From contig PYGH01000008.1 in assembly GCA_003014445.1 (NCBI GenBank), positions 24,062-88,061 of the forward strand: DNA of 64,000 bases, in the 5' to 3' direction. Numbering within the stretch: position 1 is the stretch's first letter; each line of letters starts with the position of its first letter. The notes below the pieces were generated by a model that was not told where the DNA came from, searched no databases, and saw only the letters and a program-made list of their open reading frames with translations. Shown piece by piece: positions 36,510 to 45,063 of this stretch. The stretch comes from Fusobacterium naviforme (GTDB lineage: Bacteria > Bacillota > Clostridia > Lachnospirales > Lachnospiraceae). A program made the position numbers and the translations under genes.

Positions 36510-37457
36510 ATGGGTGAATTTCTGCGCGCGCTCTCCGCGGTCTTCTTAATATTCAGTCTCATGGGCATGGGATACGTGCTCGGCAGGCTCAAATGGCTGA
36601 CCTCATCAGAGAAAAAGTTTCTGAGCCGCTATGTCGTGAATATTGCGGTTCCCATGAACTGCCTCGTCGGCGTGTTAAATCACCTGAAGCGGGAGGATCT
36701 CGCCTCCATGGGCAGCCTCCTCCTGGTTCCGGTTCTCTGCATACTGCTCTCCCTTCTGCTCTCTGTCATCGCGGCAAATCTGCTCCGGCTCCCGCGTGCG
36801 CGCTGGGGTGTCTTTGTCTCTATGGCTTTCCTCTCAAACACGCTCTTTATCGGTCTTCCGCTCTCCACCCAGCTCTTCGGCGAGATCTCCATCCCCTACG
36901 TCATGCTTTACTTCATGGGCAGCACACTCTTCACACAGACCCTCGCCGTCATACTTATAGAGCGCGCGGGGACAGCCGCCTCCAAAACACGGCACTCCGC
37001 AGTGTCCGTGCTCCGCGGCATACTCACAAAGCCGCCGATACTCGGCGTCAGCGCTGCCTTTGCAATGCTGCTCCTCGACCTCCGCCCGCCGGCACTTTTT
37101 ATGTCCTTTGCAGGCTACTTAAGCAGCACCGTGACGCCGCTCGCCCTCATGTACTGCGGCTTCATCGTCTATGAGCTCGGCATCCGGAATATACGCATGG
37201 AGCGCGGCATCCCGACCATGCTTGTGATTCGTCTCCTCCTCTCTCCCTTAATCTGCACCCTGCTCTGTCTCTTCTTCCACGTCGAAGGACTGACCCGGGC
37301 CGTCTTCATCACGGAGGCCGCCCTGCCCGTAGTCTCACAGATCACAGTCATGGCCGGGGCCTACGGCGCGGACGAGGATTATGCCGCCACCGGATCTATA
37401 CTCTCGACACTGGGCATATTCATCACCATTCCTCTACTCATGCTGATACTGAGGTGA
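36510..37457 (+). CDS. AEC-family (auxin efflux carrier-like) transporter
   Basis: This 315-residue membrane protein of ten predicted helices belongs to the AEC family, secondary carriers for small organic acids such as malate, malonate or related anions. The N-terminal VFLIFSLMGMGYVLGRLKWL and NIAVPMNCLVGVL, and the late LPVVSQITVMAGAYGAD, fit the family. The ATG at 36510 is chosen by family length and by AGAGG upstream; the frame is open another 42 codons upstream without a good start. It is transcribed away from the ABC operon. Substrate is unknown. Confidence 0.85.
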   Translation: MGEFLRALSAVFLIFSLMGMGYVLGRLKWLTSSEKKFLSRYVVNIAVPMNCLVGVLNHLKREDLASMGSLLLVPVLCILLSLLLSVIAANLLRLPRARWGVFVSMAFLSNTLFIGLPLSTQLFGEISIPYVMLYFMGSTLFTQTLAVILIERAGTAASKTRHSAVSVLRGILTKPPILGVSAAFAMLLLDLRPPALFMSFAGYLSSTVTPLALMYCGFIVYELGIRNIRMERGIPTMLVIRLLLSPLICTLLCLFFHVEGLTRAVFITEAALPVVSQITVMAGAYGADEDYAATGSILSTLGIFITIPLLMLILR

Positions 37458-37498
37458 GCCGGGAGGAATTCCGATGCAACAAAACAGCCCTCCCCTTA

Positions 37499-37561
37499 AG
37501 AGATGCTCCCCCTTGAGCCGACAGTATATTTTTCACTGTCCTCTCATGGGGGAGCATCTCT
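37499..37561 (+). terminator. nested hairpin, probable AEC gene terminator
   Basis: A perfect 14-bp stem (37499-37512 with 37548-37561, AGAGATGCTCCCCC) encloses a second hairpin, GACAGT paired with ACTGTC. It lies 41 bases after the AEC stop. No U-run follows the outer stem. The remainder of 37562-37735, before the convergent lipoprotein gene, holds no credible gene. Confidence 0.6.
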
Positions 37562-37735
37562 GTTGCCTGCCACTGGCAGAGAAACATTTTATTCTATTTC
37601 ATTGTTCTCCTGATCAGAACGCATTTATTTCCCGGAAGGAGCTGAAAAGCCTGCGCTTCTTTACTCACTCAGGATCTGACATATTGCCGCCGGACTTTAT
37701 TTCTGAATCCATGCGCCGTCGCCGTCAGGTCTTCC

Positions 37736-39292
37736 TCACCAGCTGAACTGCATGCTGTTCAGGATTCCGTCGCCCTCCGTTCCGTCAGAGATATCCACAT
37801 CTGATATTTTGACTGAAATCGCAAAGTTATTATCCAGCTTGCCCACATACTCTATCCAGTCCATGCCCACATACTTATACCTGCGCCCGGACATCTCTAT
37901 CCCGCCTATGGTTCTGCTTCCGATCTCCTCAAGGTTCTCGAAATTATCCTTATAGAAGTCGAACCCCTCTACCGTCTTATCCACCTCTGTCTCGATGCGC
38001 GGGGAGCCGGAGTTCTGGCTGTCCTTGTCAGGCACATTGTAGAAATAGGCTTTGCTGCCGTTCTCCTCACAGTACCATTTGCCCTTGGGCACATCTGCGC
38101 TCACCTTTACGATTCCGCCGTCGAAGAACTCTTTCATTTCCATGGTTATATTTTCGGTATCTGTGCTGGCGTTTGCCACAAGCCAGTCCGCAAGGCTGAT
38201 ATCCTTCCACTCGGAGCTGTCGAAGCCGCTCGTGTTCCACTGGCAGCACTCGAACCTTCCGCTGTCCTCTCTGCCGCGGAAGCACACATGAATGTAATGT
38301 GTCTCATCGGCATACCAGTTAAAATAATGATCTCCCAGCGCCGTCATATTGTTCGGCCCGCTATTTCCGCAGTCGTAGCCGTCCACTCCGATAAAGTCGC
38401 GCACCTCTTCATAGGTGAGACCGTCTGCATAGTCGTCGTCGATCCACTTGATGAGCCTCAGCACATCCTCTCTCGGCGCATATCCATCGCCGGTGCTGGA
38501 GGGCTCGCCAGCTGCCAAGGCCTGCTCCGCCCCGCTCTCTGCTCCTGCGGATGCCTCGGTTCCCGCGTCTGCAGCTTCTGTGCCATTGCCCATGGTGAAG
38601 CTATAGTAATCATCTCCGCTGTAGGTGATCGTGAATACACCGTCCTTCACCTCGCCGTAGAGGCTCGCTCCGTCGGCAACATCACCGTCAAAGGAGACCA
38701 TGTCGGAATAGAAGCTCCACTTCGGGGCTGCGATCTCCTCACCGTTCAGGCTGACGGAAGCCGTGTGATCTGCATTCAGCGTTGCCTTCAGCGCATCAGG
38801 TGAAATTTCCGCGGAGGCGTCCGCATCCAGCGCATCCGTGACAGAAATTCCTGTCCACTTTCCGAGGAGCGCCTTCTCCTCCTCCGGAAGGAAGTTTTCA
38901 GGCTTCGCAGCGTCTGTTCCCTCTTTTGCGAATTTCAGCTCCATGGAAGTTCCGATCATTTCCTGCATGAAATTTTCAAATGTGATCGTATCCTCGCCGA
39001 GCTGTCCGACCATATCGACCTTCTCGACCGTCAGCGTGAGGGTGCTGTCATCATTCACCCATTTCCCGTCTGCGCTGTCGCCCTCCACGCTGAGCGTCGC
39101 TTTCCCTCCGCTCTTCAGTTCGATCGTGAAGCCGGCAACGTCATCACCGGAAAGTGTCATTCCCATGGCTGTTCCGGTCACGGCGATATACTTTCCTGTC
39201 AGCGCCTCATCGGCTCTGCCCGAAGAACCACCGCATGCTGTCACAGACAGACAAAATGCCAGTGCTACAAAAAGTGAACTTATTTTTTTCAT
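37736..39292 (-). CDS. lipoprotein of unknown function
   Basis: This is a 518-residue predicted surface lipoprotein. The signal peptide ends in the lipobox LSVTAC followed by GGSSG. Two related beta-rich modules appear near the N-terminus (about 30-115 and 140-235). Each starts with L(T/L)GK(Y/W) and holds Gly/Asp-rich strands, a lipocalin-like pattern common in Clostridia lipoproteins. An Ala/Glu/Gly-rich linker (about 238-265) joins them to a C-terminal region rich in Trp, Tyr and Asp. No enzyme motif is recognised. It stands alone, convergent with the AEC gene. Confidence 0.75.
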   Translation of the reverse strand: MKKISSLFVALAFCLSVTACGGSSGRADEALTGKYIAVTGTAMGMTLSGDDVAGFTIELKSGGKATLSVEGDSADGKWVNDDSTLTLTVEKVDMVGQLGEDTITFENFMQEMIGTSMELKFAKEGTDAAKPENFLPEEEKALLGKWTGISVTDALDADASAEISPDALKATLNADHTASVSLNGEEIAAPKWSFYSDMVSFDGDVADGASLYGEVKDGVFTITYSGDDYYSFTMGNGTEAADAGTEASAGAESGAEQALAAGEPSSTGDGYAPREDVLRLIKWIDDDYADGLTYEEVRDFIGVDGYDCGNSGPNNMTALGDHYFNWYADETHYIHVCFRGREDSGRFECCQWNTSGFDSSEWKDISLADWLVANASTDTENITMEMKEFFDGGIVKVSADVPKGKWYCEENGSKAYFYNVPDKDSQNSGSPRIETEVDKTVEGFDFYKDNFENLEEIGSRTIGGIEMSGRRYKYVGMDWIEYVGKLDNNFAISVKISDVDISDGTEGDGILNSMQFSW

Positions 39293-39337
39293 AATTGCCC
39301 TCCTTTTTCAATATCTTTTCTCTGCGGTAGCGCTGTG

Positions 39338-39766
39338 TCAGGGACGATAATGTCCCTCTGCGTCCACCTGATAGCCGTCCGGTGTCTTCTCACCGGCATA
39401 CATAGAGCCGAGCGGTCTGGAATTTTCCAGCTTCTTATCGTACCACTCTCCGTCGCTGTGTCTTTCCCAAGTCCACATCGGCGTGTGCGGATTGAAGTAA
39501 TACCACTCCCCGCTGATGTAATGCCAGTCTGTGAACATCGCGCCCGTGGTAAGGTCAAGATAGTACCAGAAACCGTCCTGCGGATCCAGGTGCCAGCCCT
39601 TCTTCAGCGTGCTTCTGGTGGTCCCGGCGTAGTAGTACCAGATATCGTTTTCCAGTATCCAGCCCTGCTTTACGGGCTGAGGAGCCTGCTGAGCGGACGC
39701 TTCACGGCGTCTCGCGCTACCACCGCCTCCGCCGCCTCCGCCGTTGCTTCCGCTGCTTCTCTTCAC
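39338..39766 (-). CDS. cell-wall-binding repeat protein, probably 5'-truncated
   Basis: The 142-residue frame has two to three aromatic choline-binding-type repeats (GWILENDIWYYYAG, GWHLDPQDGFWYYLD, WHYISGEWYYFNP) after a poly-Gly stretch. Such repeats anchor surface proteins to teichoic acids or wall polymers. There is no signal peptide: the frame starts at a weak GTG directly before KRSSGSNGG, and further readable residues (FSGSYYVVC) lie upstream of it before a stop. The export part has therefore been lost, and it borders a zone of other gene fragments. It may be a pseudogene remnant. Confidence 0.6.
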   Translation of the reverse strand: MKRSSGSNGGGGGGGGSARRREASAQQAPQPVKQGWILENDIWYYYAGTTRSTLKKGWHLDPQDGFWYYLDLTTGAMFTDWHYISGEWYYFNPHTPMWTWERHSDGEWYDKKLENSRPLGSMYAGEKTPDGYQVDAEGHYRP

Positions 39767-39818
39767 ACAGACAACGTAGTATGATCCAGAGAAATTTTAT
39801 TGGCAGACTTCTCAGCCT

Positions 39819-40133
39819 TTAAAGCGCATCGATCACGGCGGACAAATAGTTTGCTGAAATTGAACCGTAGATGAAATTATCAATCACGCCGTCTTTCTTT
39901 GCCTGCCGCACCTTTTGCGCAATTTTCTTTTCCGCATTTTCGTCAACAATCAGGACAATTTTGCATTGCGGGATCTGCGCCTTTACCTCATTGCGGATCT
40001 TCAGCCGTTCGCTGAGTAACCAGGGCGTATAACCGGTCACTTCCATCAGCAGCGCGTAGGGAAGATACCATTTGCTGATTTCGGCAACTTCTTCCGGATT
40101 ATCCGCCTTCATCACTTCAAAGTCCGTTTCTTC
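39819..40133 (-). pseudogene. receiver-like domain fragment
   Basis: The frame reads ETDFEVMKADNPEEVAEI, then LLMEVTGYTPWLLSERLKIR and QCKIVLIVDENAEKKIAQ, with a final FIYGSISANYLSAVIDAL. This looks like the C-terminal two thirds of a response-regulator-like receiver protein (a hydrophobic strand, then the Lys-like loop and last helix). The N-terminal strand with the metal-binding acidic residues is missing. It starts exactly where the adjoining AbiEii-like fragment stops, so the two remnants were fused by deletion. Assignment of the family is moderate. Confidence 0.5.
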
Positions 40134-40244
40134 TCACCTGAGGCCAAACGCATACACGCAGCGTTCCAGCAAAAGTGGATCACGTCTGCTCTTTGACTGC
40201 AAGCTCCTGATATGAGCTTCCGTAAAATTATCTTTTGTCAGCAT
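40134..40244 (-). pseudogene. N-terminal fragment of AbiEii-like nucleotidyltransferase
   Basis: Thirty-six codons from an ATG at 40244 read MLTKDNFTEAHIRSLQ, then RRDPLLLERCVYAFGLR and stop. This closely resembles the beginning of Lachnospiraceae AbiEii/AbiGii-type nucleotidyltransferase toxins, which continue after YAFGL into the nucleotidyltransferase core. That core is absent; the frame runs into the receiver-like fragment. If correct, a type IV toxin-antitoxin or abortive-infection gene was once here. The match is from memory of family sequences over a short stretch, so confidence is limited. Confidence 0.5.
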
Positions 40245-40291
40245 ATTATAATCCCATCCTTAAATCGGATTTGCTTATATGGAGTAACACC

Positions 40292-40516
40292 TTATTCTTT
40301 GCATTTCTTCTCTTTGCATAGCGAAAACAACTGGCTCTCATCAATATAAAAATCCCGAAACGCCTGATGAAAAATACCATCATACTCTCCGCTGCTGACA
40401 CTGGATACAGGCAGTTGTTTCATAAAAATCACACCATCATTTGCCGTGTTTTGAAAGAAAAGAAGGAAGTTCATATTATAACAGTCAGGTACACACCGAG
40501 CAATTTCTAAACCACC
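40292..40516 (-). pseudogene. unrecognised gene fragment
   Basis: An open stretch reads from GGLEIARCVPDCYN through MNFLLFFQNTANDGVIFMKQ to FRDFYIDESQLFSLC and a Lys-rich end. It looks like real protein with a proper C-terminus, but its frame opens directly after a stop codon and there is no good start. It lies upstream of the AbiEii-like remnant in the same direction, so it could be what remains of a partner gene. No family was recognised. Confidence 0.35.
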
Positions 40517-40520
40517 CTAT

Positions 40521-40712
40521 CATTTATTCAATCCCTCGACCAAAAAAACAGTTTCAGCAGAATTGCTGGGTGAAATTGCAAAGGAAGTGAAGCAATACCC
40601 CCTGACTCAGTTTTATACCTGCCACTGCACAGGAACAGAGGCATTTGACTTTCTTGCGCAGCAGATGCCAAACATGTCTTATCTGTCCTGCGGTGAGACA
40701 GTCGAGCTGTAG
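40521..40712 (+). pseudogene. C-terminal fragment of an MBL-fold hydrolase
   Basis: On the plus strand the frame reads HLFNPSTKKTVSAELLGEIAK, then LTQFYTCHCTGTEAFDFLA and SYLSCGETVEL before a TAG. The YTCHCTG...SCGE pattern matches the last 60 residues of metallo-beta-lactamase-fold hydrolases of the MptA/YycJ-like type, where the His is a metal ligand. The catalytic HxHxDH part is absent and no start exists. It is a decayed remnant oriented against the neighbouring fragments. Confidence 0.55.
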
Positions 40713-40774
40713 CGCTGTGTCACACCGCAGAGAGTCACAGCTCATAAAGGGCTGCCCAATCAAAAAGCTTTTTC

Positions 40775-41506
40775 CTACTCGATTGCGAGACTCAGGGCCA
40801 GCTCCATCATATCGGTGAAGCTCGACTGACGCTCCGCTGCATTGGTCGTCTCCCCGGTCAGGAGATGATCGCTGATTGTCAGTATGGTGAGTGCATTTGC
40901 ACCGCCATAGGCTGCGTTCGTGTAGAGCGCAGCCGCCTCCATCTCAATGGCCAGCACACCCATGGCGGCCCACTTCTTCGTCGCCTCCGCTCCCTCCGCG
41001 GGGCCATAGAACATATCAGAGGAGAGAATATTCCCCACCTGGTAGGACTGTCCTCTCCGCTCCGCCTCCTCCACAGCCTTTTTCAGCAGCGCAAAGGAGC
41101 ATACCGGTGCGTAGCTTCCCGGAAGCTCCATGAGCGCAGGAAAGTTGGATGTCGTGCAGGCTCCCATTCCGAAAACCATATCGCGAAGCTTTACCCTCGG
41201 ATTGATGGAGCCCGCTGTACCGACGCGAATCAGATTCTTCACTCCGTAAAAATGAATCAGCTCATAGGAGTAGATCCCCATCGACGGACAGCCCATCCCG
41301 GTTCCCATCACAGATACCGCTTTCCCGTGATAGCTCCCGGTGTACCCCAGCATATTCCGCACGGAATTAAAGAGCTTCGGCGTCTCAAGGAAGTGTTCTG
41401 CAATGAATTTCGCACGGAGCGGATCACCCGGGAGCAGTATGGTCTCTGCGATCTCTCCCGGCCCTGCCTCAATATGCGGTGTGGGTATCAGATTCTTAAC
41501 ATCCAT
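40775..41506 (-). CDS. deoD: purine nucleoside phosphorylase, DeoD type
   Basis: DeoD splits purine (deoxy)nucleosides with phosphate into base and (deoxy)ribose-1-phosphate for salvage. The 243-residue protein begins TPHIEAGPGEIAETILLPGDPLRAK with the phosphate site. The catalytic GTGMGCPS, RVGTAGSI and VLAIEMEAAALY motifs follow, and SDHLLTGE carries the general acid Asp. The ATG at 41506 has AGGAGGAAGAC upstream; the frame's earlier start has none. It follows the hydrogenase gene by 105 bases. Confidence 0.96.
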   Translation of the reverse strand: MDVKNLIPTPHIEAGPGEIAETILLPGDPLRAKFIAEHFLETPKLFNSVRNMLGYTGSYHGKAVSVMGTGMGCPSMGIYSYELIHFYGVKNLIRVGTAGSINPRVKLRDMVFGMGACTTSNFPALMELPGSYAPVCSFALLKKAVEEAERRGQSYQVGNILSSDMFYGPAEGAEATKKWAAMGVLAIEMEAAALYTNAAYGGANALTILTISDHLLTGETTNAAERQSSFTDMMELALSLAIE

Positions 41507-41611
41507 GTCTTCCTCCTCTTCTCCGCAGACAGCCAACGTCTGCCCCTGCCCTCCGGCTCCGTGCAGCTCACTTCCGCCGCCGGCGCACGCCTCGTCCCTG
41601 CTGCTGTAATC

Positions 41612-43102
41612 TCAAACTTCTGTGCTCTCCATATGTCCGTCCCTGTGCATGGAAAAGCTGTCCATCGGATAGTTTTTCAGATTCTCCAGAACCTTTCTGC
41701 CATCCGCCTTCTTTAAGAGCGTCTCTCTGGAGCGCTTCAGCTCGAGCTCCGTCTTATGCCGTGACGGGCCGCCCACACAGCCGCCCGGACAGGCCATACC
41801 CTCGATGAAATCCTCCGGGAGGCGTCCGCGTTTCAGAAGCATGAGCGCCTTCTTGCACTCCTCTCCTCCTGCGCAGCGCAGCAGCTTGATATCCTCAATA
41901 TCCTCTCCCCGCTCCTGCATACATTCCAGCACTGCGTTTGCAACACCTCCGCTGGTGGCAAAGCGCTTTCCCCAGATCGAGGCCTCCTGATATTCCTCCT
42001 CAACCGGCTCCAGCTCCACATCCCTGGAGCGCAGCAGCGTGCTCAGCTCGCCGTAGGTCATAACGTAGTCCGCGTTATCCGGAACAGATTTATCTGCCGC
42101 CTCCGATTTCTTCGCGACACAGGGCCCGATAAAAACAGTGACGCAGCCTGGATGGGTCGTCTTCAGATAGCGCGACACCGCACACATCGGCGACACTGTC
42201 GTGGACATATTCTCCGCATACTGCTGCGGAAAGTGCTTTTTTAAGAGGTTAATGAAGGCCGGGCAGCAGGAGGTCGTCATCTTCTTCCCCTCCTTGCGGG
42301 CCTCGGACCACTCCAGTGCCTCGTAGGCCGCCGTCATATCGCCGCCGAGTCCCACCTCCACCATATCTGCAAAGCCAAGCTTCTTCAGTGCATGACGGAT
42401 CGAGGGCATGCCGATCTTCTCTCCGAACTGTCCCTCTGTCGCCGGCGCACACATCGCGATAACCTCCTTGCCCTCGCGTATGGCATGGATAATATCGACC
42501 AGATAGCTCTTCGCACTGATCGCGCCGAAGGGACAGCTGTGAATGCAGCGCCCGCAGTCGATGCACTTCTCCTCATCAATTACGCAGAAGCCATACTCAT
42601 CATAGGTAATTGCATCCACAGGACAGGCTCGCTTGCAGGGCCGCACCAGATGTACAATCGCCCCGTAGGGACAGTTCTGCGCACACATTCCGCACTCCTT
42701 ACACTTCTTTGAGTCAATATGAGAGCGAAATTCCCCGATTGAAATCGCTCCGAAGTGGCAGGAGCTTAAGCAGGCCTTTCCGAGACAGAGACGACAGTTG
42801 TCCGTGACGGTATAGGTCGAGAGCGGACACTCGTCGCAGGCCGGCTTGATCACCTGCACCTCATTGTCCGAAGCCGGGTTATCAAGCAGATTCTCCGCAC
42901 AGGCAAGGCGCACTCTGTGCCTCACAATCTCCCGCTCCTTATAGACACAGCAGCGCCCGATCTCCGGCTTCGGACCCGGAATTATTTTATAGACAAGCTC
43001 CTCCTTATGTTCCGCATCAAGCTGACCCTTCCACTCCAGACGACAGGTCTCCTCAATGATCTTATGTCTGGTCTGAATGAGGGCTTCATCACTGTTAATC
43101 AT
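41612..43102 (-). CDS. [FeFe] hydrogenase, group B-like
   Basis: This monomeric iron-only hydrogenase oxidises or evolves H2 on a ferredoxin-type cluster chain. Cys-rich N-terminal segments (CRLCLGKACLSSC, about 103-115) precede two 4Fe-4S motifs (Cys134/137/140/144 and Cys180/183/186/190). H-cluster motif L1 is TSCCP (277-281) and L3 is MACPGGCVGGPS (436-447). L2 reads STTVSPMCAVSR (about 300-311), without the PCxxKxxE of standard group A enzymes; this is the group B signature. Physiological direction and partner are unknown. No maturation genes (hydE, hydF, hydG) are in the window. Confidence 0.88.
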   Translation of the reverse strand: MINSDEALIQTRHKIIEETCRLEWKGQLDAEHKEELVYKIIPGPKPEIGRCCVYKEREIVRHRVRLACAENLLDNPASDNEVQVIKPACDECPLSTYTVTDNCRLCLGKACLSSCHFGAISIGEFRSHIDSKKCKECGMCAQNCPYGAIVHLVRPCKRACPVDAITYDEYGFCVIDEEKCIDCGRCIHSCPFGAISAKSYLVDIIHAIREGKEVIAMCAPATEGQFGEKIGMPSIRHALKKLGFADMVEVGLGGDMTAAYEALEWSEARKEGKKMTTSCCPAFINLLKKHFPQQYAENMSTTVSPMCAVSRYLKTTHPGCVTVFIGPCVAKKSEAADKSVPDNADYVMTYGELSTLLRSRDVELEPVEEEYQEASIWGKRFATSGGVANAVLECMQERGEDIEDIKLLRCAGGEECKKALMLLKRGRLPEDFIEGMACPGGCVGGPSRHKTELELKRSRETLLKKADGRKVLENLKNYPMDSFSMHRDGHMESTEV

Positions 43103-43158
43103 GGCTTCCTCCGCTCTGTAGGAGCAGCGCGCTCCCCCGGAAAGCGACCCTCGCTTTC

Positions 43159-43193
43159 AAGTTAATTTTATCACAATCTCTCAGCTCCGTCCA
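43159..43193 (-). promoter_or_regulatory. hydrogenase promoter with possible Rex operator
   Basis: TGGACG (43188-43193) and TAAAAT (43165-43170) are 17 bases apart; TG before the -10 makes it extended. The 18-base TTGTGAT-AAAA-TTAACTT (43159-43176, minus strand) covers the -10 and matches the Clostridia Rex box TTGTTAA-N4-TTAACAA at 10 of 14 arm positions. The leader also has a perfect 8-bp hairpin (43140-43158). Confidence 0.5.
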
Positions 43194-43235
43194 CAGCCCG
43201 GCGCTCTGTACCCTGAAATGTACAAGAGCTGTGAA

Positions 43236-43973
43236 TCAGCATTTTCTTAGCAGCAGAAGCAGCATTCTCTCCAGAAGCCAGGAGAGCAGCACCACTGTGA
43301 GGGTCCATGCGAAGAGCTCCGCGGTCTCCAGATAGATCTTCGCGCGGTACATGCCGTTCCCGATCGAGAGCAGAGGCTGTCCGATCACTTCCGCTGCCAC
43401 TCCCGCCTTGAAGCTCATGCCGACTGCGATGGAGAGCGCACCCCGCAAAAAAGGTTTCAGCTGCGGGAGATACAGGGCAGAAATGCGGTCCCTCAGCCGC
43501 AGTTGGAAGAGCTCTGTGACCTCTATCAGCGTGTGCTCTGTGCTCATCAGTCCCGCGAGTGAATTGAGGTAGAGCACCGGAAAACTCACAATCGCACTGA
43601 TCCAGAACGCCACGCCGCCGCTTCCGGACCAGATCAGAAGCAGAATTACAAAGCTCACAACCGGAATCGCCCGGATGGATGCCACAAAGGGACTCAAGAT
43701 GATCCTGAGTCCCTGATTGCTGTAGGCAGCGGCGGCGAGCAATACGCCTAAAAGCCCTCCCGCCAGAAAGCCGCCGAGTATGCGAAGCAGTGAATGAAGC
43801 ACAGAGCTCCAGTAAGCACTACTTCCAAAAAGCCGTAACAACGCCTCTGCTGTCTCCCGCGGCCCTGCCAGCAGGATTGTGTTGTTCACTGAGATTGAGA
43901 TCAGCTGCCAGAGCAGCAGCCAGAGCAGCAGTGCCAAAACGCTCTGCCTCAGATTCATCCTCTCTCCCATCAC
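43236..43973 (-). CDS. ABC transporter permease, SsuC/TauC-like
   Basis: This 245-residue permease has six hydrophobic helices and a BPD_transp_1 loop with a partly conserved EAA-like motif (LPQLKPFLRGALSIAVGMSFKAGVAAEVIG). The type is found with nitrate/sulfonate/thiamine-precursor importers. Its start overlaps the stop of the binding-protein gene. No ATPase gene follows; the hydrogenase gene with its own promoter is next. The transporter must borrow an ATPase from elsewhere or be incomplete. Confidence 0.85.
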   Translation of the reverse strand: MMGERMNLRQSVLALLLWLLLWQLISISVNNTILLAGPRETAEALLRLFGSSAYWSSVLHSLLRILGGFLAGGLLGVLLAAAAYSNQGLRIILSPFVASIRAIPVVSFVILLLIWSGSGGVAFWISAIVSFPVLYLNSLAGLMSTEHTLIEVTELFQLRLRDRISALYLPQLKPFLRGALSIAVGMSFKAGVAAEVIGQPLLSIGNGMYRAKIYLETAELFAWTLTVVLLSWLLERMLLLLLRKC

Positions 43974-45022
43974 TTCATATAGTAAAAGCTGTCCTCCGGA
44001 AGCGCGCCGCCCACAGCCTTCGGATTCTGCTGATAAAGTGCATCCAGATAACCGGAGAGCGCAGTCTTCATCTCCTCGCCGCGAATGCAGACAATATTGC
44101 AGAGCGGCAATGCCTTCTCCGCGAGAGGCGCCTTCTCTATGATCCCATACTCTGCGACCAGTGCAGCCGTCCCCTGAACATCCTCTGCAGCCTTCGCAGC
44201 ACTCTTCTCATGTTCCTTTAAAAAGAGCTCGATCTCCTCCGGGTGTTCCTTTAAATACTCATTTCTCACCACCGTGACCCCGGTAACCATACGGGAATCC
44301 CCCGGCAGACTGTCCCACTCATCCGTGAGCGAAAATGCCGTGTGCAGTGCCTCATTCTGGCTCACCGCGACCGTCGCAAAAGGCTGCGGAAGCACCGCGA
44401 TCCGCATGGGATCTGCATTCAGCGTCGCAGCGATCTCAGTCGCCTCCGACTTGAACTCAACTGTGCAGTCCAGCACACTGTTCTCCTTCAGCAGTGTGTT
44501 CAGCACATATTCCGGTGTGGCGCCCTGCCCTGTGGTAATTACCATATTTTCAGAAAAATCTTTTACCGAGTGGATATTCTCATCTCCCGTGATGCAGTAG
44601 AGTACTCCCAGGGTATTGATATCGATCACAGAGACCGCTCCCTGCGTCTTATTGTAGAGCACTGCTGCCATATTTGCCGGAACCAGCGCGATATCTGTCT
44701 CTCCCCCCACAATCTTTGCGAGCAGCTCGTCCGGCTGCGTCGCCATGGAAAAGCTGTAGGCTCCCTCAGAGGCCCCGCTTTCACTCTCCTTCATGAGATT
44801 CACCAGTCCCATCGTAGTGGGACCCTTCAGAGAGGATACTCGGAGCACGTCCCCTGCTGCAGCTTCCGCCTGACTCTCTGCCTGTACCTCGGCGCTTGTC
44901 TCTGCACTGCTCTCCGCCGCTTTCGTATCCGCAGTCGTCTCAGTCTTTCCTCCACAGGCAGCAAGGCTTAAGGAAAGCAGCACAGCGGCCGCCGCCGACA
45001 ACATCATTTTTCTGATTTTCAT
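43970..45022 (-). CDS. ABC substrate-binding lipoprotein, NMT1/TauA-like
   Basis: This 350-residue lipoprotein has the lipobox LSLAAC at the end of its signal peptide and a Thr/Ala/Glu-rich spacer. The mature domain includes VLRVSSLKGPTTMGLVNLM, GGETDIALVPANMAAVLYN and YVLNTLLKEN, matching periplasmic binding proteins of the NMT1/THI5 and sulfonate type. Its ligand is not clear. It overlaps the permease gene by four bases, and a promoter with 17-base spacing precedes it. Confidence 0.86.
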   Translation of the reverse strand: MKIRKMMLSAAAAVLLSLSLAACGGKTETTADTKAAESSAETSAEVQAESQAEAAAGDVLRVSSLKGPTTMGLVNLMKESESGASEGAYSFSMATQPDELLAKIVGGETDIALVPANMAAVLYNKTQGAVSVIDINTLGVLYCITGDENIHSVKDFSENMVITTGQGATPEYVLNTLLKENSVLDCTVEFKSEATEIAATLNADPMRIAVLPQPFATVAVSQNEALHTAFSLTDEWDSLPGDSRMVTGVTVVRNEYLKEHPEEIELFLKEHEKSAAKAAEDVQGTAALVAEYGIIEKAPLAEKALPLCNIVCIRGEEMKTALSGYLDALYQQNPKAVGGALPEDSFYYMK

Positions 45023-45063
45023 CGCACATCTCCTCTTTCTAAGGCACTCTACGCCTGCCTTTT

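Noticed and set aside
37474..37746. Small plus-strand gene of 90 codons
   Set aside because: It runs through the nested hairpin, has no good ribosome site and reads like noncoding DNA.
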